In this document: positions 50,546 to 60,070 of the stretch, piece after piece
Layout: the number at the start of each line of letters is the position of its first letter
Numbering within the stretch: position 1 is the first letter of the stretch
DNA from: Streptomyces sp. SPB162
GTDB taxonomy: Bacteria > Actinomycetota > Actinomycetes > Streptomycetales > Streptomycetaceae
Length of the DNA: 64,000 nucleotides
Direction of reading: 5' to 3'
Assembly (NCBI RefSeq): GCF_029504575.1
Contig: NZ_JAQFII010000001.1
Coordinates: 1,264,501 to 1,328,500, forward strand
The notes under the pieces: model-generated
Told to the model about the DNA's origin: nothing
The model's database searches: none
What the model saw: the letters and a program-made list of their open reading frames with translations, nothing else
Program-made: the position numbers and the translations under genes

Positions 50546-53184
50546 GCGTTGCCTCCGATGAGGGTGAGGAAGGCGTCCTCCAGGCGGCGCTGCGGTCCGA
50601 CCCGGGTGACCGGGACGTCCAGCCGGACGAGTTCGACGAGGAGTTGCGGCACGGTCATGCCGTCCAGCGCGATGAGCAGGCCGTCGTCGCCGCGGACCGC
50701 TCCCGACAGGCCCGGCAGCTCGGCGACCTTCTCCAGGACCCCTTCCGGCAGTTCGCCGTCCACCCCGACGAGCAGGGTGTCGGCCGAACCGGTGATCTCG
50801 CCGACCGGACCCGCGGTGATCAGCCGTCCGCGGTCCATCACGACGAGGTGGGTGCAGCTCTGCTCGACCTCGGCGAGCAGATGGCTGGAGACGATCACGG
50901 TCCGGCCCTCGGCCGCGTACCGGATGAGGACCTCGCGCATCTCACGGATCTGCGGCGGGTCCAGGCCGTTGGTCGGCTCGTCCAGGATCAACAGGTCCGG
51001 CATGCCGAGCATCGCCTGCGCGATGGCGAGCCGCTGCCGCATGCCCTGCGAGTAGGTGCGGACCGCCCGGCGCAGCGCGTCGCCGAGACCGGCGATCTCC
51101 AGCGCCTCGTCGAAGTGCGCGTCCTCGGCGGGCCGTCCGGTCGCCTGCCAGTACAGGTCGAGGTTGGCGCGCCCCGACAGGTGCGGCAGGAAGCCCGCGC
51201 CCTCGACGAACGAGCCGACGCGGGAGAGCACCGGCGCACCCGGCCTGATGGCCTCGCCGAAGACCCGGACCTCGCCGCCGTCGGGTTGGATCAGGCCCAT
51301 CAGCATCCGCAGGGTGGTGGTCTTGCCCGCCCCGTTGGGGCCGAGGAGTCCGAGCACCTGGCCGCGTTCGACCCGGAACGTCAGATCGCGGACGGCGTAG
51401 CGGTCGGCCGACTTGGCGTACTTCTTGCTCAGGTCGGTGATCTGCAGCGGTACCCCGGACAGCGCCGGGTCGGGGGCAGGCGTCCGCACCCGCCGGCGGC
51501 CGACGAGCAGCAACAGCGCGGCGATGACGGCCGCGCCCAACGGCATGCCCCAGGTCCACCACGGCAGCCCGGCGGCCGCGGTGGCGACACCGGGGTCGGT
51601 GGGCAGCGTCAGCGCGGGAGCGGTGAGCGAGACGGTGTACGTGGCGGCCGGGGCCGGTGAGGCGTAGGCCAGGTCGGTGGCGGCCAGGACCAGTCGCAGC
51701 CGGTGGCCGGCCGCGAACTGGTGGTCGACGGCGGGCAGCCGCAGCTCCACGCTCTTCCCGCCGGCCGCGCCCTCGACGCGTACCGGGGTGACGAGTTGCG
51801 CGGGCAGCGACTGGCGGCCGTCCGCGGAGACGTCGTAGAGCTTGGCGAAGAGCACGGCGTCGTCGGTGGATGCCTTGACGCGCACGGTGACAGTGGGCGA
51901 GCCGGTGACGCGGATCCCGGAGCCGAGCGGACCCGAGTCGAAGCGCGCCGACTGGCCGGGGAAATCCAGCGAGATGCCGGCGCCGAGGCTGGACAGCTGG
52001 GAGAGGCCGCCGATGCCGGGGAGTGCGGAGATCGCGGGCGGGCTGCCGCCCGCGGGGTTGGTGATCGTCTGCTCGCCGCCGGCGAGCGTGACCTCGCGGG
52101 ACGAGGCGCCGGCCAGGCCCGGGTAGCGGTCCGCGCTCGCGCCGCGCAACACGGCGCGGCCGTCGGTGGAGTTCACCCCGCCGGTGCGGGTCACCCGGAA
52201 GGCCGGGCCGGTGCCGGCCGACGTGTCGCCCTTGAGGTAGCGGTCGAACCAGGCGGCGACACGGCCCTCGACCCGGCCGGTCTCCAGGTCGCCGCCGTCG
52301 TGGCCCCCGGCGATCCAGTCGACGGCGACGGGCGCGCCGTTCGCCGCGATCGCCTTCGCCATGGCGTCGGCCTGGCCGAGCGGGAAGAGCGAGTCGCTCT
52401 GGCCCTGCACGATCAGGGTCGGCACCTTGATGCGGTCGGCGACGGCGGACGGGCTGAGCTTGTCCAGCATGGCGCGGGCGTCGGCGTCGGGCTTCCCGGC
52501 GACGGCGACCCGCTGGTACATCGCGCACACGTCCGGCGCGAAGCGCCCGCACGCCGGGTCGCCGGTCCGTGCGCCGCTGGAGAAGAAGATCCCGGCCCAC
52601 AACTTCTTGTAGACGCCGCCCGGGAAGAGCGAGTCGGCGAGATTCCAGTACGTGATCTGCGGGGCGATGGCGTCGATCCGCCGGTCGTACCCCGCGGCGA
52701 GCAGCGAGACCGCTCCGCCGTACGACGCCCCGGCGACGCCGACGCGGGGGTCGCCCGCCGCGTCGAGCCGCACCTCGGGCCGCTTGGCGAGCCAGTCGAC
52801 GAGCCGGCTGACGTCGGCGACCTCGCCGGCTGACGCGTTCAGGCCGATGGTGCCCGTGGACTTCCCGAAGCCGCGGGCCGACCAGGTGAGCACGGCGTAG
52901 CCCTGCCGCGCCAGGTTCTCGGCCTGGTCGCGCAGGTCGTCCTTGCTGCCGCCGAAGCCGTGCCCGAGCAGCACGGCGGGCCGGCGCCGCGTCCCGCCGT
53001 CGGTGAAGAACGACGTGTCGAGACGTTCCCCCTGCCCGGGAAGCATCGCGTCCTCCTGGTGCACGGCGGCGCCTCCGGACGAGGCGGCCGAGGACGCCAC
53101 CGCCCAGGTTCCGCCGCCGCCCAGCAGGGCGAGCACCACCGCGCCGGTGAGCAACCGCTTGCGCCGCGGCAGTCGAAGATCCAT
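50542..53184 (-). CDS. Fusion of membrane-anchored alpha/beta hydrolase and ABC ATPase
   Basis: 880 residues in one frame. A basic N-terminus and helix (about 11-33) look like a signal anchor. Next is an X-Pro-peptidase/CocE-type alpha/beta hydrolase with Ser154 in GASYG, Asp264 in GQSDSLFP and His295 in GGHDGG, then its beta-sandwich (about 345-525). A second membrane helix (543-563) precedes an ABC ATPase: Walker A GPNGAGKTT (615-623), signature YSQGMRQRLA near 711, Walker B LLILDEPTNGLD near 731. The two helices would place the hydrolase outside and the ATPase inside. It overlaps its permease gene, so export and extracellular hydrolysis are physically linked. Substrate unknown. Confidence 0.9.
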   Translation of the reverse strand: MDLRLPRRKRLLTGAVVLALLGGGGTWAVASSAASSGGAAVHQEDAMLPGQGERLDTSFFTDGGTRRRPAVLLGHGFGGSKDDLRDQAENLARQGYAVLTWSARGFGKSTGTIGLNASAGEVADVSRLVDWLAKRPEVRLDAAGDPRVGVAGASYGGAVSLLAAGYDRRIDAIAPQITYWNLADSLFPGGVYKKLWAGIFFSSGARTGDPACGRFAPDVCAMYQRVAVAGKPDADARAMLDKLSPSAVADRIKVPTLIVQGQSDSLFPLGQADAMAKAIAANGAPVAVDWIAGGHDGGDLETGRVEGRVAAWFDRYLKGDTSAGTGPAFRVTRTGGVNSTDGRAVLRGASADRYPGLAGASSREVTLAGGEQTITNPAGGSPPAISALPGIGGLSQLSSLGAGISLDFPGQSARFDSGPLGSGIRVTGSPTVTVRVKASTDDAVLFAKLYDVSADGRQSLPAQLVTPVRVEGAAGGKSVELRLPAVDHQFAAGHRLRLVLAATDLAYASPAPAATYTVSLTAPALTLPTDPGVATAAAGLPWWTWGMPLGAAVIAALLLLVGRRRVRTPAPDPALSGVPLQITDLSKKYAKSADRYAVRDLTFRVERGQVLGLLGPNGAGKTTTLRMLMGLIQPDGGEVRVFGEAIRPGAPVLSRVGSFVEGAGFLPHLSGRANLDLYWQATGRPAEDAHFDEALEIAGLGDALRRAVRTYSQGMRQRLAIAQAMLGMPDLLILDEPTNGLDPPQIREMREVLIRYAAEGRTVIVSSHLLAEVEQSCTHLVVMDRGRLITAGPVGEITGSADTLLVGVDGELPEGVLEKVAELPGLSGAVRGDDGLLIALDGMTVPQLLVELVRLDVPVTRVGPQRRLEDAFLTLIGGNA

Positions 53185-53361
53185 GGTCCGATCCTACGGT
53201 CGCCCTGGTGGCCGACCTCGAACGGGCCGACGGATTCCCCGCGTATTCACAGACACCGGCGCCGCACGGCCACCGCCCTTGACTTCTCTCACGGCCCGTG
53301 CGATCCATGGCGGTTCCGACCGCCCAACGGCCCCTCGGGGCCGCGAAGTACCGGGAGCCGC

Positions 53362-53820
53362 ATGCTGACGCTCACCGAAATCTCCGACCGGCTGGAGATA
53401 CAGGATCTGATGGTCGACTACTGCCACGCCGTCGACACCCGGCAATGGGACCTGCTCGACGAGGTGTTCGCCGCGGGCGCCGTCATCGACTACACCGCGA
53501 CCGGCGGGCCGCGCGGCACGCTCCCGCAGGTCAAGGAGTTCCTCGGCTCCGTGATGGGGCAGTTCCCCGCCTACCAGCACCTCCTGGGCAACGCCTCGAT
53601 CCGGCTCGACGGCGACACCGCGACCGGCCGCACCATGTGCCACAACCCGCTGGTCCTGCCCGGCGAACCGGGCGCGGCGGACGGCGGGGTGCTGCACTGC
53701 GGTATGTGGTATATCGACGTGTTCGTCCGGGTCGCGGGCGCCTGGCGGATCGCCGAGCGCGTCCAGGAGAAGTCGTTCCTGCACTTCGCGCCGGGCGCGC
53801 CGGGCCGGCCGAAGGGCTGA
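53362..53820 (+). CDS. SnoaL/NTF2-like protein
   Basis: 152 residues from the ATG at 53362 (GGGAGCC upstream). NTF2-fold cone proteins include SnoaL-type cyclases, small dehydratases and non-enzymatic binders. Landmarks are ISDRLEIQDLMVDYCHAVDT, RQWDLLDEVFAAGAVIDYTA and RVAGAWRIAERVQEKSFLHF. The Asp-Tyr-His set in the N-terminal helix resembles scytalone dehydratase/limonene-hydrolase-like members, but the substrate is unknown. A hairpin follows the stop. Confidence 0.85.
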   Translation: MLTLTEISDRLEIQDLMVDYCHAVDTRQWDLLDEVFAAGAVIDYTATGGPRGTLPQVKEFLGSVMGQFPAYQHLLGNASIRLDGDTATGRTMCHNPLVLPGEPGAADGGVLHCGMWYIDVFVRVAGAWRIAERVQEKSFLHFAPGAPGRPKG

Positions 53821-53837
53821 CGCCGCTGTCCGCGAGA

Positions 53838-53876
53838 AGGGCCCGTACCCCTGGGAGTTCCAGGAGTACGGGCCCT
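53838..53876. terminator. Hairpin terminator
   Basis: AGGGCCCGTAC (53838-53848) pairs with GTACGGGCCCT (53866-53876); an inner CTGG/CCAG pair extends the stem. It separates the convergent SnoaL-like and LAETG-protein genes and may serve both. Confidence 0.85.
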
Positions 53877-53919
53877 CCGACGCGCTACGGGGATGCCGTT
53901 TGCGGGGGGATCCGGTGGA

Positions 53920-54567
53920 TCAGCTGTGCGCGGAGCGGCGCTTGCGGTTCATGAGGAGCAGACCCGCACCGGCGGCCACGACTGCCGCGGCGATGCCGCC
54001 GATGATCGGCGTGGAGCTGGAGCCACCGGTCTCGGCCAGGTTGGCCGGCGGGGTGGACTGACTCGGCGAGACGACGGGAGCGCTCGACGTCGGCGTCGGG
54101 GCCGGAGTCGTGGTCGCCGGGGTGGTCGGCGTGCCCGGAGTCGTGGTCGCCGGGGTGGTCGGCGCCGTGGTGGGCGGGGTGGTGGGCGGCTTCTCCTCGT
54201 CACCCTTGCAGGGCGCGACCGTCTGGGTCTCGTCCTTGTCGTAGTTGTGCTTGCCCGTGTCGCCCGCCTTGACGACGAGGTGCACGGCGACGTCCTTGCC
54301 GTGCTTCGGCAGGTCCAGCACCTTGTGGAACTGGGCCTTGAAGGTGGTGGTCGCCAGCAGGTCCTTGCCGTCCACGGTGATCGTGACGGTGTTCTCGACC
54401 CGGTTGTTGTACTGCGTGAGGTCAACGGTGACCTTGTCGCAGGTGACCGACCAGACCGGCGTGTGCGCGGACGCCGGAGTGGCGAGGACGCCCGTTCCGA
54501 CAAGTGCCGCGAAACCGGCGACGGCTATCGCACCGGTACGTACCCGGCCGCGGTGCTTCATCTGCAT
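53920..54567 (-). CDS. Cell-wall-anchored LAETG protein
   Basis: 215 residues. A signal peptide (AVAGFAALVGTGVLATPASA) is followed by a compact domain of about 90 residues with two Cys (SVTCDKVTVDLTQYNN and QTVAPCKGDEEKPP). A Thr-Pro-rich wall-spanning linker comes next, then the sorting signal LAETGG, a hydrophobic helix (IIGGIAAAVVAAGAGLLLM) and a basic end, NRKRRSAHS. LAxTG is the motif used by sortase E enzymes of Streptomyces, so it should be covalently attached to peptidoglycan. GGAGG lies 4 bases before the ATG at 54567 and 10 before the ATG at 54561, so either may be used. Confidence 0.9.
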   Translation of the reverse strand: MQMKHRGRVRTGAIAVAGFAALVGTGVLATPASAHTPVWSVTCDKVTVDLTQYNNRVENTVTITVDGKDLLATTTFKAQFHKVLDLPKHGKDVAVHLVVKAGDTGKHNYDKDETQTVAPCKGDEEKPPTTPPTTAPTTPATTTPGTPTTPATTTPAPTPTSSAPVVSPSQSTPPANLAETGGSSSTPIIGGIAAAVVAAGAGLLLMNRKRRSAHS

Positions 54568-54691
54568 GAATCCTCCATGAACAACGCTTTGCGGCAGCCC
54601 CGTTCAGCCGCGCATGTACGAGACGCGGACCCTACACCCGCCCCTCCCGCGTCCCGACACCGCCCCCGGCGTCCTGTCCACGCCGCTCAGC

Positions 54692-54728
54692 GGTGACCCC
54701 CGGCGCCACAGTGGCACCGGGGGTCACC
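54692..54728 (-). terminator. Hairpin terminator of the aldehyde dehydrogenase gene
   Basis: A perfect 12-bp stem GGTGACCCCCGG/CCGGGGGTCACC with a 13-base loop lies just past the stop of the minus-strand gene ending at 54746. Confidence 0.85.
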
Positions 54729-54745
54729 GATGGATCGGCCGACCG

Positions 54746-56143
54746 TCAGGAGGCGGCGCTGTGCCACACCGTGGTGGTGTTGCAGAACTCGCGGATGCCG
54801 TGTCCGGACAGCTCGCGCCCGTAGCCGGAGCGCTTCACCCCGCCGAACGGCATGGCCGGGTGGGAGGCGGTCATGCCGTTGAAGAAGACGCCGCCGGCCT
54901 CCAGGTCGCGTACGAAGCGCTCCTGTTCGGCTTCGTCCCGGGTCCAGACATTGGAGCTGAGGCCGAAGGGCGAATCGTTGGCGAGCCGCACCGCCTCGTC
55001 GAGGTCCGCGACCTTGTAGAGCGTGGCCACCGGGCCGAACGCCTCCTCGTGGTGGATCCGCATCCGCTCGGTGATGCCCGCGAGTACCGTCGGCTCGTAG
55101 AACCAGCCCGCCTGGTGGGAGGCGGGGCGCTGCCCGCCGCACAGCGCCGTGGCGCCGAGCTTCTCGGCGTCGGTGACGAGTTCCTCCAGGTCGGCCCTGC
55201 CCTGCTCGGTGGCGAGCGGCCCGACGTCGGTGGACTCGTCCATCGGGTCGCCGACCCGCAGGGCCGCCATCGCCTGGGTGAAGAGCGCGGCGAACTCGTC
55301 GTACACGTCGGCGTGCACGATGAAGCGCTTGGCCGCGATGCAGGACTGCCCGTTGTTCTGCACCCGGGCGGTGACCGCGGTCTTCGCGGCCCGCGCGATG
55401 TCGGCGGACGGCATGACCACGTACGGGTCGCTGCCGCCGAGTTCGAGGACCGTGTGCTTGACGACGTCACCGGCGATCGCGGCCACCGAGCGGCCGGCCG
55501 GCTCGCTGCCGGTCAGCGTCGCCGCCACGACCCGGTCGTCGCGCAGGATCTCCTCGATGGCACCGGAACCGACCAGCAGCGTCTGGAAGCACCCTTCGGG
55601 GAACCCCGCGCGGTGGAACAGGTCACCCAGGTACTGCGCGGTCTGCGGGACGTTCGAGGCGTGCTTGAGCAGACCGGTGTTGCCCGCCATCAGGGCCGGC
55701 GCGGCGAACCGGACCACCTGCCACAGCGGGAAGTTCCACGGCATGACGGCGAGCACCACGCCCAGCGGCCGGAAGCGCACGAAGGCGCGGGCGCCGCCGG
55801 AGTCCTCGACGTCGGCCTGGCCCGGGTGCTCGTCGGCCAGCAGGCCCTCGGCGCGCTCCGCGTACCAGCGCATGGCCTTGGCGCACTTGGCGGCCTCCGC
55901 GCGGGCGGCGACGAGCGTCTTGCCCATCTCGGTGGTCATGGTGCGGGCGATGTCCTCGCCCTCCTCCTCCAGCAGCGCGGCCGCCCGGCGCATCCGGTCG
56001 GCGCGCTCGCTGAAGGGGGTCGTGCGGTACTCACGGAAGGCCGCATGGGCGCGGGCGAGCTTCTCCTCGATCCCGGCGGCATCGAGGGCCTCGAACGTCC
56101 TGAGCGTCTCGCCCGTCGCCGGGTTCACGGTCGCGATCGGCAC
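54746..56143 (-). CDS. Aldehyde dehydrogenase, succinate-semialdehyde type
   Basis: 465 residues from GTG 56143 (AGGAGG at seven bases). It oxidises an aldehyde to the acid with NAD(P). Motifs are [20 protein letters not shown] (active-site Asn), the Glu-containing [20 protein letters not shown], the catalytic Cys in [18 protein letters not shown], and [20 protein letters not shown]. The short form and [16 protein letters not shown] start resemble the GabD1-like NADP-dependent succinate-semialdehyde dehydrogenases. No gabT is nearby, so the substrate is only suggested. Divergent from the luciferase-like gene. Confidence 0.9.
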   Translation of the reverse strand: MPIATVNPATGETLRTFEALDAAGIEEKLARAHAAFREYRTTPFSERADRMRRAAALLEEEGEDIARTMTTEMGKTLVAARAEAAKCAKAMRWYAERAEGLLADEHPGQADVEDSGGARAFVRFRPLGVVLAVMPWNFPLWQVVRFAAPALMAGNTGLLKHASNVPQTAQYLGDLFHRAGFPEGCFQTLLVGSGAIEEILRDDRVVAATLTGSEPAGRSVAAIAGDVVKHTVLELGGSDPYVVMPSADIARAAKTAVTARVQNNGQSCIAAKRFIVHADVYDEFAALFTQAMAALRVGDPMDESTDVGPLATEQGRADLEELVTDAEKLGATALCGGQRPASHQAGWFYEPTVLAGITERMRIHHEEAFGPVATLYKVADLDEAVRLANDSPFGLSSNVWTRDEAEQERFVRDLEAGGVFFNGMTASHPAMPFGGVKRSGYGRELSGHGIREFCNTTTVWHSAAS

Positions 56144-56314
56144 GGCAATGCCTCCTGGGGCTCGGCTGTCCTGATCGTTTGCCCCATTTTCGCGGAGGAA
56201 CCCGGATTCGGCCCCCGGCGGAACGCCACCGGGGGCCGGACGGCGCAATCGGGCCGGGAATCGCCCGCGATCCACGGCCGGGAATCCCCCGTGATCCACA
56301 GCGTTGAACCGAAG

Positions 56315-57340
56315 GTGACATCAGCACTTCGAGGGACCCCGCTGTCCGTCCTGGACCGGTCGCGCACCCGCCAGGGACAGAGCCACGCCCAGGCGCTGCG
56401 GGACACGGTCCGCTTCGCCCGGCAGGCCGAGGAGCTCGGCTACCGCCGCTTCTGGGTCTCGGAGCACCACAGCGTGCCCGGGGTGGCCGGTTCTGCGCCC
56501 ACCGTGCTGGCGGGCGCCGTCGCGGCCGCCACCTCGCGGATCCGGGTCGGCACGGGCGGGGTGATGCTGCCCAATCACCGGCCGCTGGTGGTGGCGGAGC
56601 AGTTCGGGGTCCTGGAGGCGCTCTTCCCCGGCCGTGTCGACATGGGCCTGGGCCGGTCGGTCGGGTTCACCGACGGCATCCGGCGGGCGCTGGGACGTGA
56701 CAAGGAGGCGGCCGAGGACTTCGGCGCGCAGCTGACGGAGCTGCTCGGCTGGTTCACCGGCGACCAGCGGACGCACCCCGAGGTGCACGCCTGGCCCGCC
56801 GAGGGCCTGCGGCCGCCCGCGTTCGTCCTGGCCACCGGCTCCGGGGCCGACCACGCGGCGGCGCTGGGGCTGCCGCTGGTGATCGGCGCCGTCCGCGGCG
56901 AGGACCCGATGCTGCGCGCCATCGAGCGGTACCGGGACGGTTTCCGCGCCTCCGCGTGGTCGGCCGAACCGTACGTCGTGGTCTCCGCCAACGCCGCGGC
57001 CGCCGCGACGCCGGGCGACGCGCGCCGGCTGCTGCTGTCCGAGGCCTGGTCGAGCGCGTACTCCCGCACCCACGGCGCCTTCCCGCCGCTCCTGCCGGCG
57101 GCGGAGGTGGAGGCGCTGCGGATGTCCGAGCGGGAGCGCGGGTACTTCGACGCGGCGCTGGAGGGCCAGATCCACGGCACGGGCGACGAGGTGGCCGCGG
57201 CGCTCAGCGCCCTGGTGGGTCGCACCGGCGCCGACGAGGTCCTCGTGACCACCAGCACCTTCGACCGGGCGGAACTGCTCGACTCCTTCAGCCGGCTGGC
57301 CGCGGCCGCGGGTATCGGCGCACCGGCGGCCGCCCTGTAG
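56315..57340 (+). CDS. Luciferase-like (LLM) flavin oxidoreductase, MsnO8-type
   Basis: 341 residues from GTG 56315; a GTG at 56291 would add eight residues. TIM-barrel flavin-dependent monooxygenase family: LSVLDRSRTRQGQSHAQALR, AEELGYRRFWVSEHHSVPGV, TSRIRVGTGGVMLPNHRPLV, VAEQFGVLEALFPGRVDMGL and GRSVGFTDGIRRALGRDKEA are family landmarks. The C-terminal part (GTGDEVAAALSALVGRTGAD) is typical. The open frame extends far upstream without stops, but that part is antisense to the aldehyde dehydrogenase. Substrate unknown. Confidence 0.88.
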   Translation: MTSALRGTPLSVLDRSRTRQGQSHAQALRDTVRFARQAEELGYRRFWVSEHHSVPGVAGSAPTVLAGAVAAATSRIRVGTGGVMLPNHRPLVVAEQFGVLEALFPGRVDMGLGRSVGFTDGIRRALGRDKEAAEDFGAQLTELLGWFTGDQRTHPEVHAWPAEGLRPPAFVLATGSGADHAAALGLPLVIGAVRGEDPMLRAIERYRDGFRASAWSAEPYVVVSANAAAAATPGDARRLLLSEAWSSAYSRTHGAFPPLLPAAEVEALRMSERERGYFDAALEGQIHGTGDEVAAALSALVGRTGADEVLVTTSTFDRAELLDSFSRLAAAAGIGAPAAAL

Positions 57341-57349
57341 CGTCGCCCC

Positions 57350-58213
57350 ATGGACGAGTTCAGCGGGCCGCCGGCCGGGCCGGGAGACCTCGACGTGCGG
57401 TGGCACGCCGGCTGGCCGTCGGCGAAGCACGACCCCGCGCCGGAGATCCAGGTGCACGCGTTCGACGAGAACACGCTGATCCTGCGGCAGAACATGTCGG
57501 TGCACTTCGAGGCGCCGTTCGTGTTCCTCCTCCTCGGCGCGGACCGGGCCCTGCTGGTGGACACCGGGGCCACCGCGGACGAGCGGTACTTCCCGCTGCG
57601 CCGCACGGTCGACGCGCTGATCGAGGACCGTCTCGTACGCCGGCCCCGGCCGGGTTACGGGCTGCTGGTCGCCCACACCCACGGGCACGGCGACCACATC
57701 GCGGCCGACGGCCAGTTCGCCGGCCGCCCGGACACCACGGTCGTGGGCACCGGTCTGGCGGACGTGACCGCCTTCTTCGGTCTGACGGGCTGGCCGGACA
57801 CCCGGGGCGCGCTGGACCTCGGCGGCGGCCGGATCGTGGACGTGATCCCGGGCCCCGGCCACCAGGAGGCGGCCGTCGTCCTCTACGACCGGGCCACCGG
57901 TCTGCTGCTGACCGGTGACTCCTTCTACCCGGGCATGCTCTACGTCCAGGACACCGCCGCGTTCACCGCCACCGTCGACCGGCTGCTCGAGTTCTGCGCC
58001 ACCCGCCCGGTGACCCACATCCTGGGCTGCCACGTCGAGATGACCACCACCCCCGGCGAGGCGTATCCGCGCGGCACCACGTACCAGCCCGACGAGCCGC
58101 CGCTGCAGTTGGGCGTCGATGGGCTGACGGCGCTGCGCAAGGCCCTCACCGAGACCGGCGGCCGCCGCGGTGCGCACATCTTTGACAACTTCATCGTGGA
58201 CATCACGGGTTGA
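57350..58213 (+). CDS. Metallo-beta-lactamase-fold hydrolase
   Basis: 287 residues starting 9 bp after the LLM oxidoreductase stop. The zinc motif HTHGHGDH (residues about 110-117) is followed by the third and fourth ligands in GPGHQEAAVVLYD and TGDSFYPGMLYVQD, and by GCHVEMTTTPGEAY. Glyoxalase-II-like or lactonase-like hydrolases share this layout. The substrate cannot be inferred. It ends HIFDNFIVDITG. Confidence 0.87.
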   Translation: MDEFSGPPAGPGDLDVRWHAGWPSAKHDPAPEIQVHAFDENTLILRQNMSVHFEAPFVFLLLGADRALLVDTGATADERYFPLRRTVDALIEDRLVRRPRPGYGLLVAHTHGHGDHIAADGQFAGRPDTTVVGTGLADVTAFFGLTGWPDTRGALDLGGGRIVDVIPGPGHQEAAVVLYDRATGLLLTGDSFYPGMLYVQDTAAFTATVDRLLEFCATRPVTHILGCHVEMTTTPGEAYPRGTTYQPDEPPLQLGVDGLTALRKALTETGGRRGAHIFDNFIVDITG

Positions 58214-58330
58214 GGGCGCCCCCGTTGTCCGTCGGCACCAAGTAGTTCACGTCCCGTCGTTCCACGATCATCCCGCGGTAGGACAACCCCCTTAATCTGC
58301 TTCCCACTTGCTCTCAACGGGAGGCGGCTC

Positions 58331-59380
58331 ATGCGCATGTTCGGACGCACATCGGCAGCGGCGGCGCTCGCCGCGGCGGCGGCACTGACCCTGCTCGCCC
58401 CGACCGGATCGCAGGCGGCGGGCACCGACGCCCTCCCCTACTCCGGCAGCACCGGCGTGGGGGTGCACAACGCGTACGACAAGGCCAAGTACCCCTACTT
58501 CGCGGACGCGCTGGACTCCGGCGCCGCGCTGCTGGAACTGGACGTCTGGACCAACTCGCTGGGCGGCACGAAGTTCCGCGTCGGGCACGACAACCCCTTC
58601 GGCAACAACAACAACTGCGAGAACGCCGCCAACGCCTCCCAGTTGCGCGTCAAGCCGGTCAACCAGGGATTCGACGGCTGCCTCGCCGACATCAAGGCGT
58701 GGAGCGACGCGCACCCCGGGCACGCACCGGTGCTGCTCAAGGTGGAGATGAAGGACGGCTTCAACGACAAGGGCGGCCTGGGCCCCGACGAGTTCGACAC
58801 CCTGGTGGGCGGCAAGCTCGGCAGCGCCCTGTACCGCCCGGCGGACCTGGTGGGCGGCCGGGGCACCCTGGACGCCGCGGCGCTCGCCAACGCCTGGCCG
58901 ACGCGGGCCGCGCTGGCGGGCAAGTTCCTCGTCGACCTGATCCCCGGCACCGTCGAGGAGAGCAACCCGTTCGACAGCCTGTGGACCGACAAGGAGTACG
59001 CGACCCGGTTGCGCAACCTCGCCGCCGCCGGGACGCTCCCGCAGGCGGCCGCCTTCCCCGCCGTGCACGGCGCGGCGGCGGCCGACCCCCGGACCTCCCG
59101 GTACCCGGACGCGACGCTCCGCCCCTGGTTCGTGTTCTTCGACGGTGACGCCGCGGCCTATGTGGACGGCGGGATCGACACCGCCTGGTACGACAGCCGG
59201 CACTACATCGTGGTGATGACGGACGTGAACAAGGTCGCGCCGGCCATCGACGGCACGCATCCGACGGAGGCCGAGGCGTCGGCCAAGGCCGCGCAGGTCG
59301 CCGCGCGGCACGGAAGCCTGGTGACCGCCGACTGGTACGCACTGCCGTCCGTGCTGTCCTCGGTGTACCCGCGCGGCTGA
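58331..59380 (+). CDS. Secreted PI-PLC-like phosphodiesterase
   Basis: 349 residues, GGGAGGC before the ATG. A signal peptide (AALAAAAALTLLAPTGSQAA) precedes a PI-PLC X-type barrel: TGVGVHNAYDKAKYPYF with His46, ALLELDVWTN with Glu69 and Asp71, and FRVGHDNPFG with His86. The two His and the acidic pair match the Ca2+-dependent Streptomyces PI-PLC type. DADIKAWSD-like segments and HYIVVMTDVNKVAPAI follow. It should cleave phosphatidylinositol or a related phosphodiester outside the cell; the true substrate is unproven. Confidence 0.83.
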   Translation: MRMFGRTSAAAALAAAAALTLLAPTGSQAAGTDALPYSGSTGVGVHNAYDKAKYPYFADALDSGAALLELDVWTNSLGGTKFRVGHDNPFGNNNNCENAANASQLRVKPVNQGFDGCLADIKAWSDAHPGHAPVLLKVEMKDGFNDKGGLGPDEFDTLVGGKLGSALYRPADLVGGRGTLDAAALANAWPTRAALAGKFLVDLIPGTVEESNPFDSLWTDKEYATRLRNLAAAGTLPQAAAFPAVHGAAAADPRTSRYPDATLRPWFVFFDGDAAAYVDGGIDTAWYDSRHYIVVMTDVNKVAPAIDGTHPTEAEASAKAAQVAARHGSLVTADWYALPSVLSSVYPRG

Positions 59381-60070
59381 CGCCGCTCGCCCACCGGCGC
59401 CGTCGGGTCCGTCCGATCCGCCGGGCCGGTGGGCGGTACGGCCGCCACGTTCCGCAGCGCGTACAGCGCGAGGACGGCCGCCGCGACGCACACCACCACC
59501 ATGCCCAGCGCGCCGCCGAGTTCGGTGGCCGACTCCGGGAAGGCCGAGGCGGCGCCGGCCCGCTCGGGCGGCGCCACCCCGATCACCATCTCGGTGACCA
59601 GCGCCATCACCAGGACCAGCCCGGAGGCGTAGCCGCTCGACGCCACCAGCAGCCACCACAGCGGGGAGTCCGCCCCCACCAGGGTCACGGCGCGGAACCC
59701 GGTGGCGGCCGGCAGGAACCCGGCGCACATGATGGAGGCCCGGTTTGATGCCGCGCCCGGCGAGACCGGGTGCGAGCGGAGCGGTCGCGCCGACCACGAA
59801 GGACGGCACCAGCGCCCACAGGGCGGCCCGCGGCGGACTCGTGCCGAGCACCGACTGAAGGTACTGCGTCAGGACGATGGCGAAGCCCACGGTGGCGAGC
59901 ATGGCCAGGACGTTCACCGCGAGGGAGCCGCTGAAGGCGCGCTCGCGGAAGTGCTCCAGCCGCATCCCGCTGAGCACCGGGCCGATGGCGATGCCGCCCG
60001 CCATCGCCCCCGTCCGGATGCCGGCGGCCATCGCCCACCGCATGCTCGACGGGATCGAAGTCTTCGCCAT
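59203..60070 (-). pseudogene. Truncated, frameshifted MFS drug exporter (DHA2 type)
   Basis: Two frames together give the C-terminal half of a 14-helix QacA/SmvA-like exporter. The first, from 60070, reads AMAGGIAIGPVLSGMRLEHF then AMLATVGFAIVLTQYLQSVL, GTSPPRAALWALVPSFVVG and APLAPGLAG. Near 59742 one extra base (AAACCGGG where AAACGGG fits) shifts the frame; the rest continues as IMCAGFLPAATGFRAVTLVG, SSGYASGLVLVMALVTEMVI, FPESATELGGALGMVVVCVA. The N-terminal half of the transporter is missing. Its open tail overlaps PI-PLC on the other strand and is not real coding. Next to the broken 5' end, GTGTTGCGAAAGTC (60077-60090) looks like an IS terminus. Confidence 0.8.
59389..59434. terminator. 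Probable hairpin terminator after the PI-PLC-like gene
   Basis: GCCCACCGGC (59389-59398) and GCCGGTGGGC (59425-59434) are perfect complements with a 26-base loop, 9 bases after the stop. Confidence 0.55.

Noticed and set aside
54614..56314. Upstream extension of the luciferase-like frame
   Set aside because: It is antisense to the aldehyde dehydrogenase, whose motifs are complete, and the family start fits GTG 56315.
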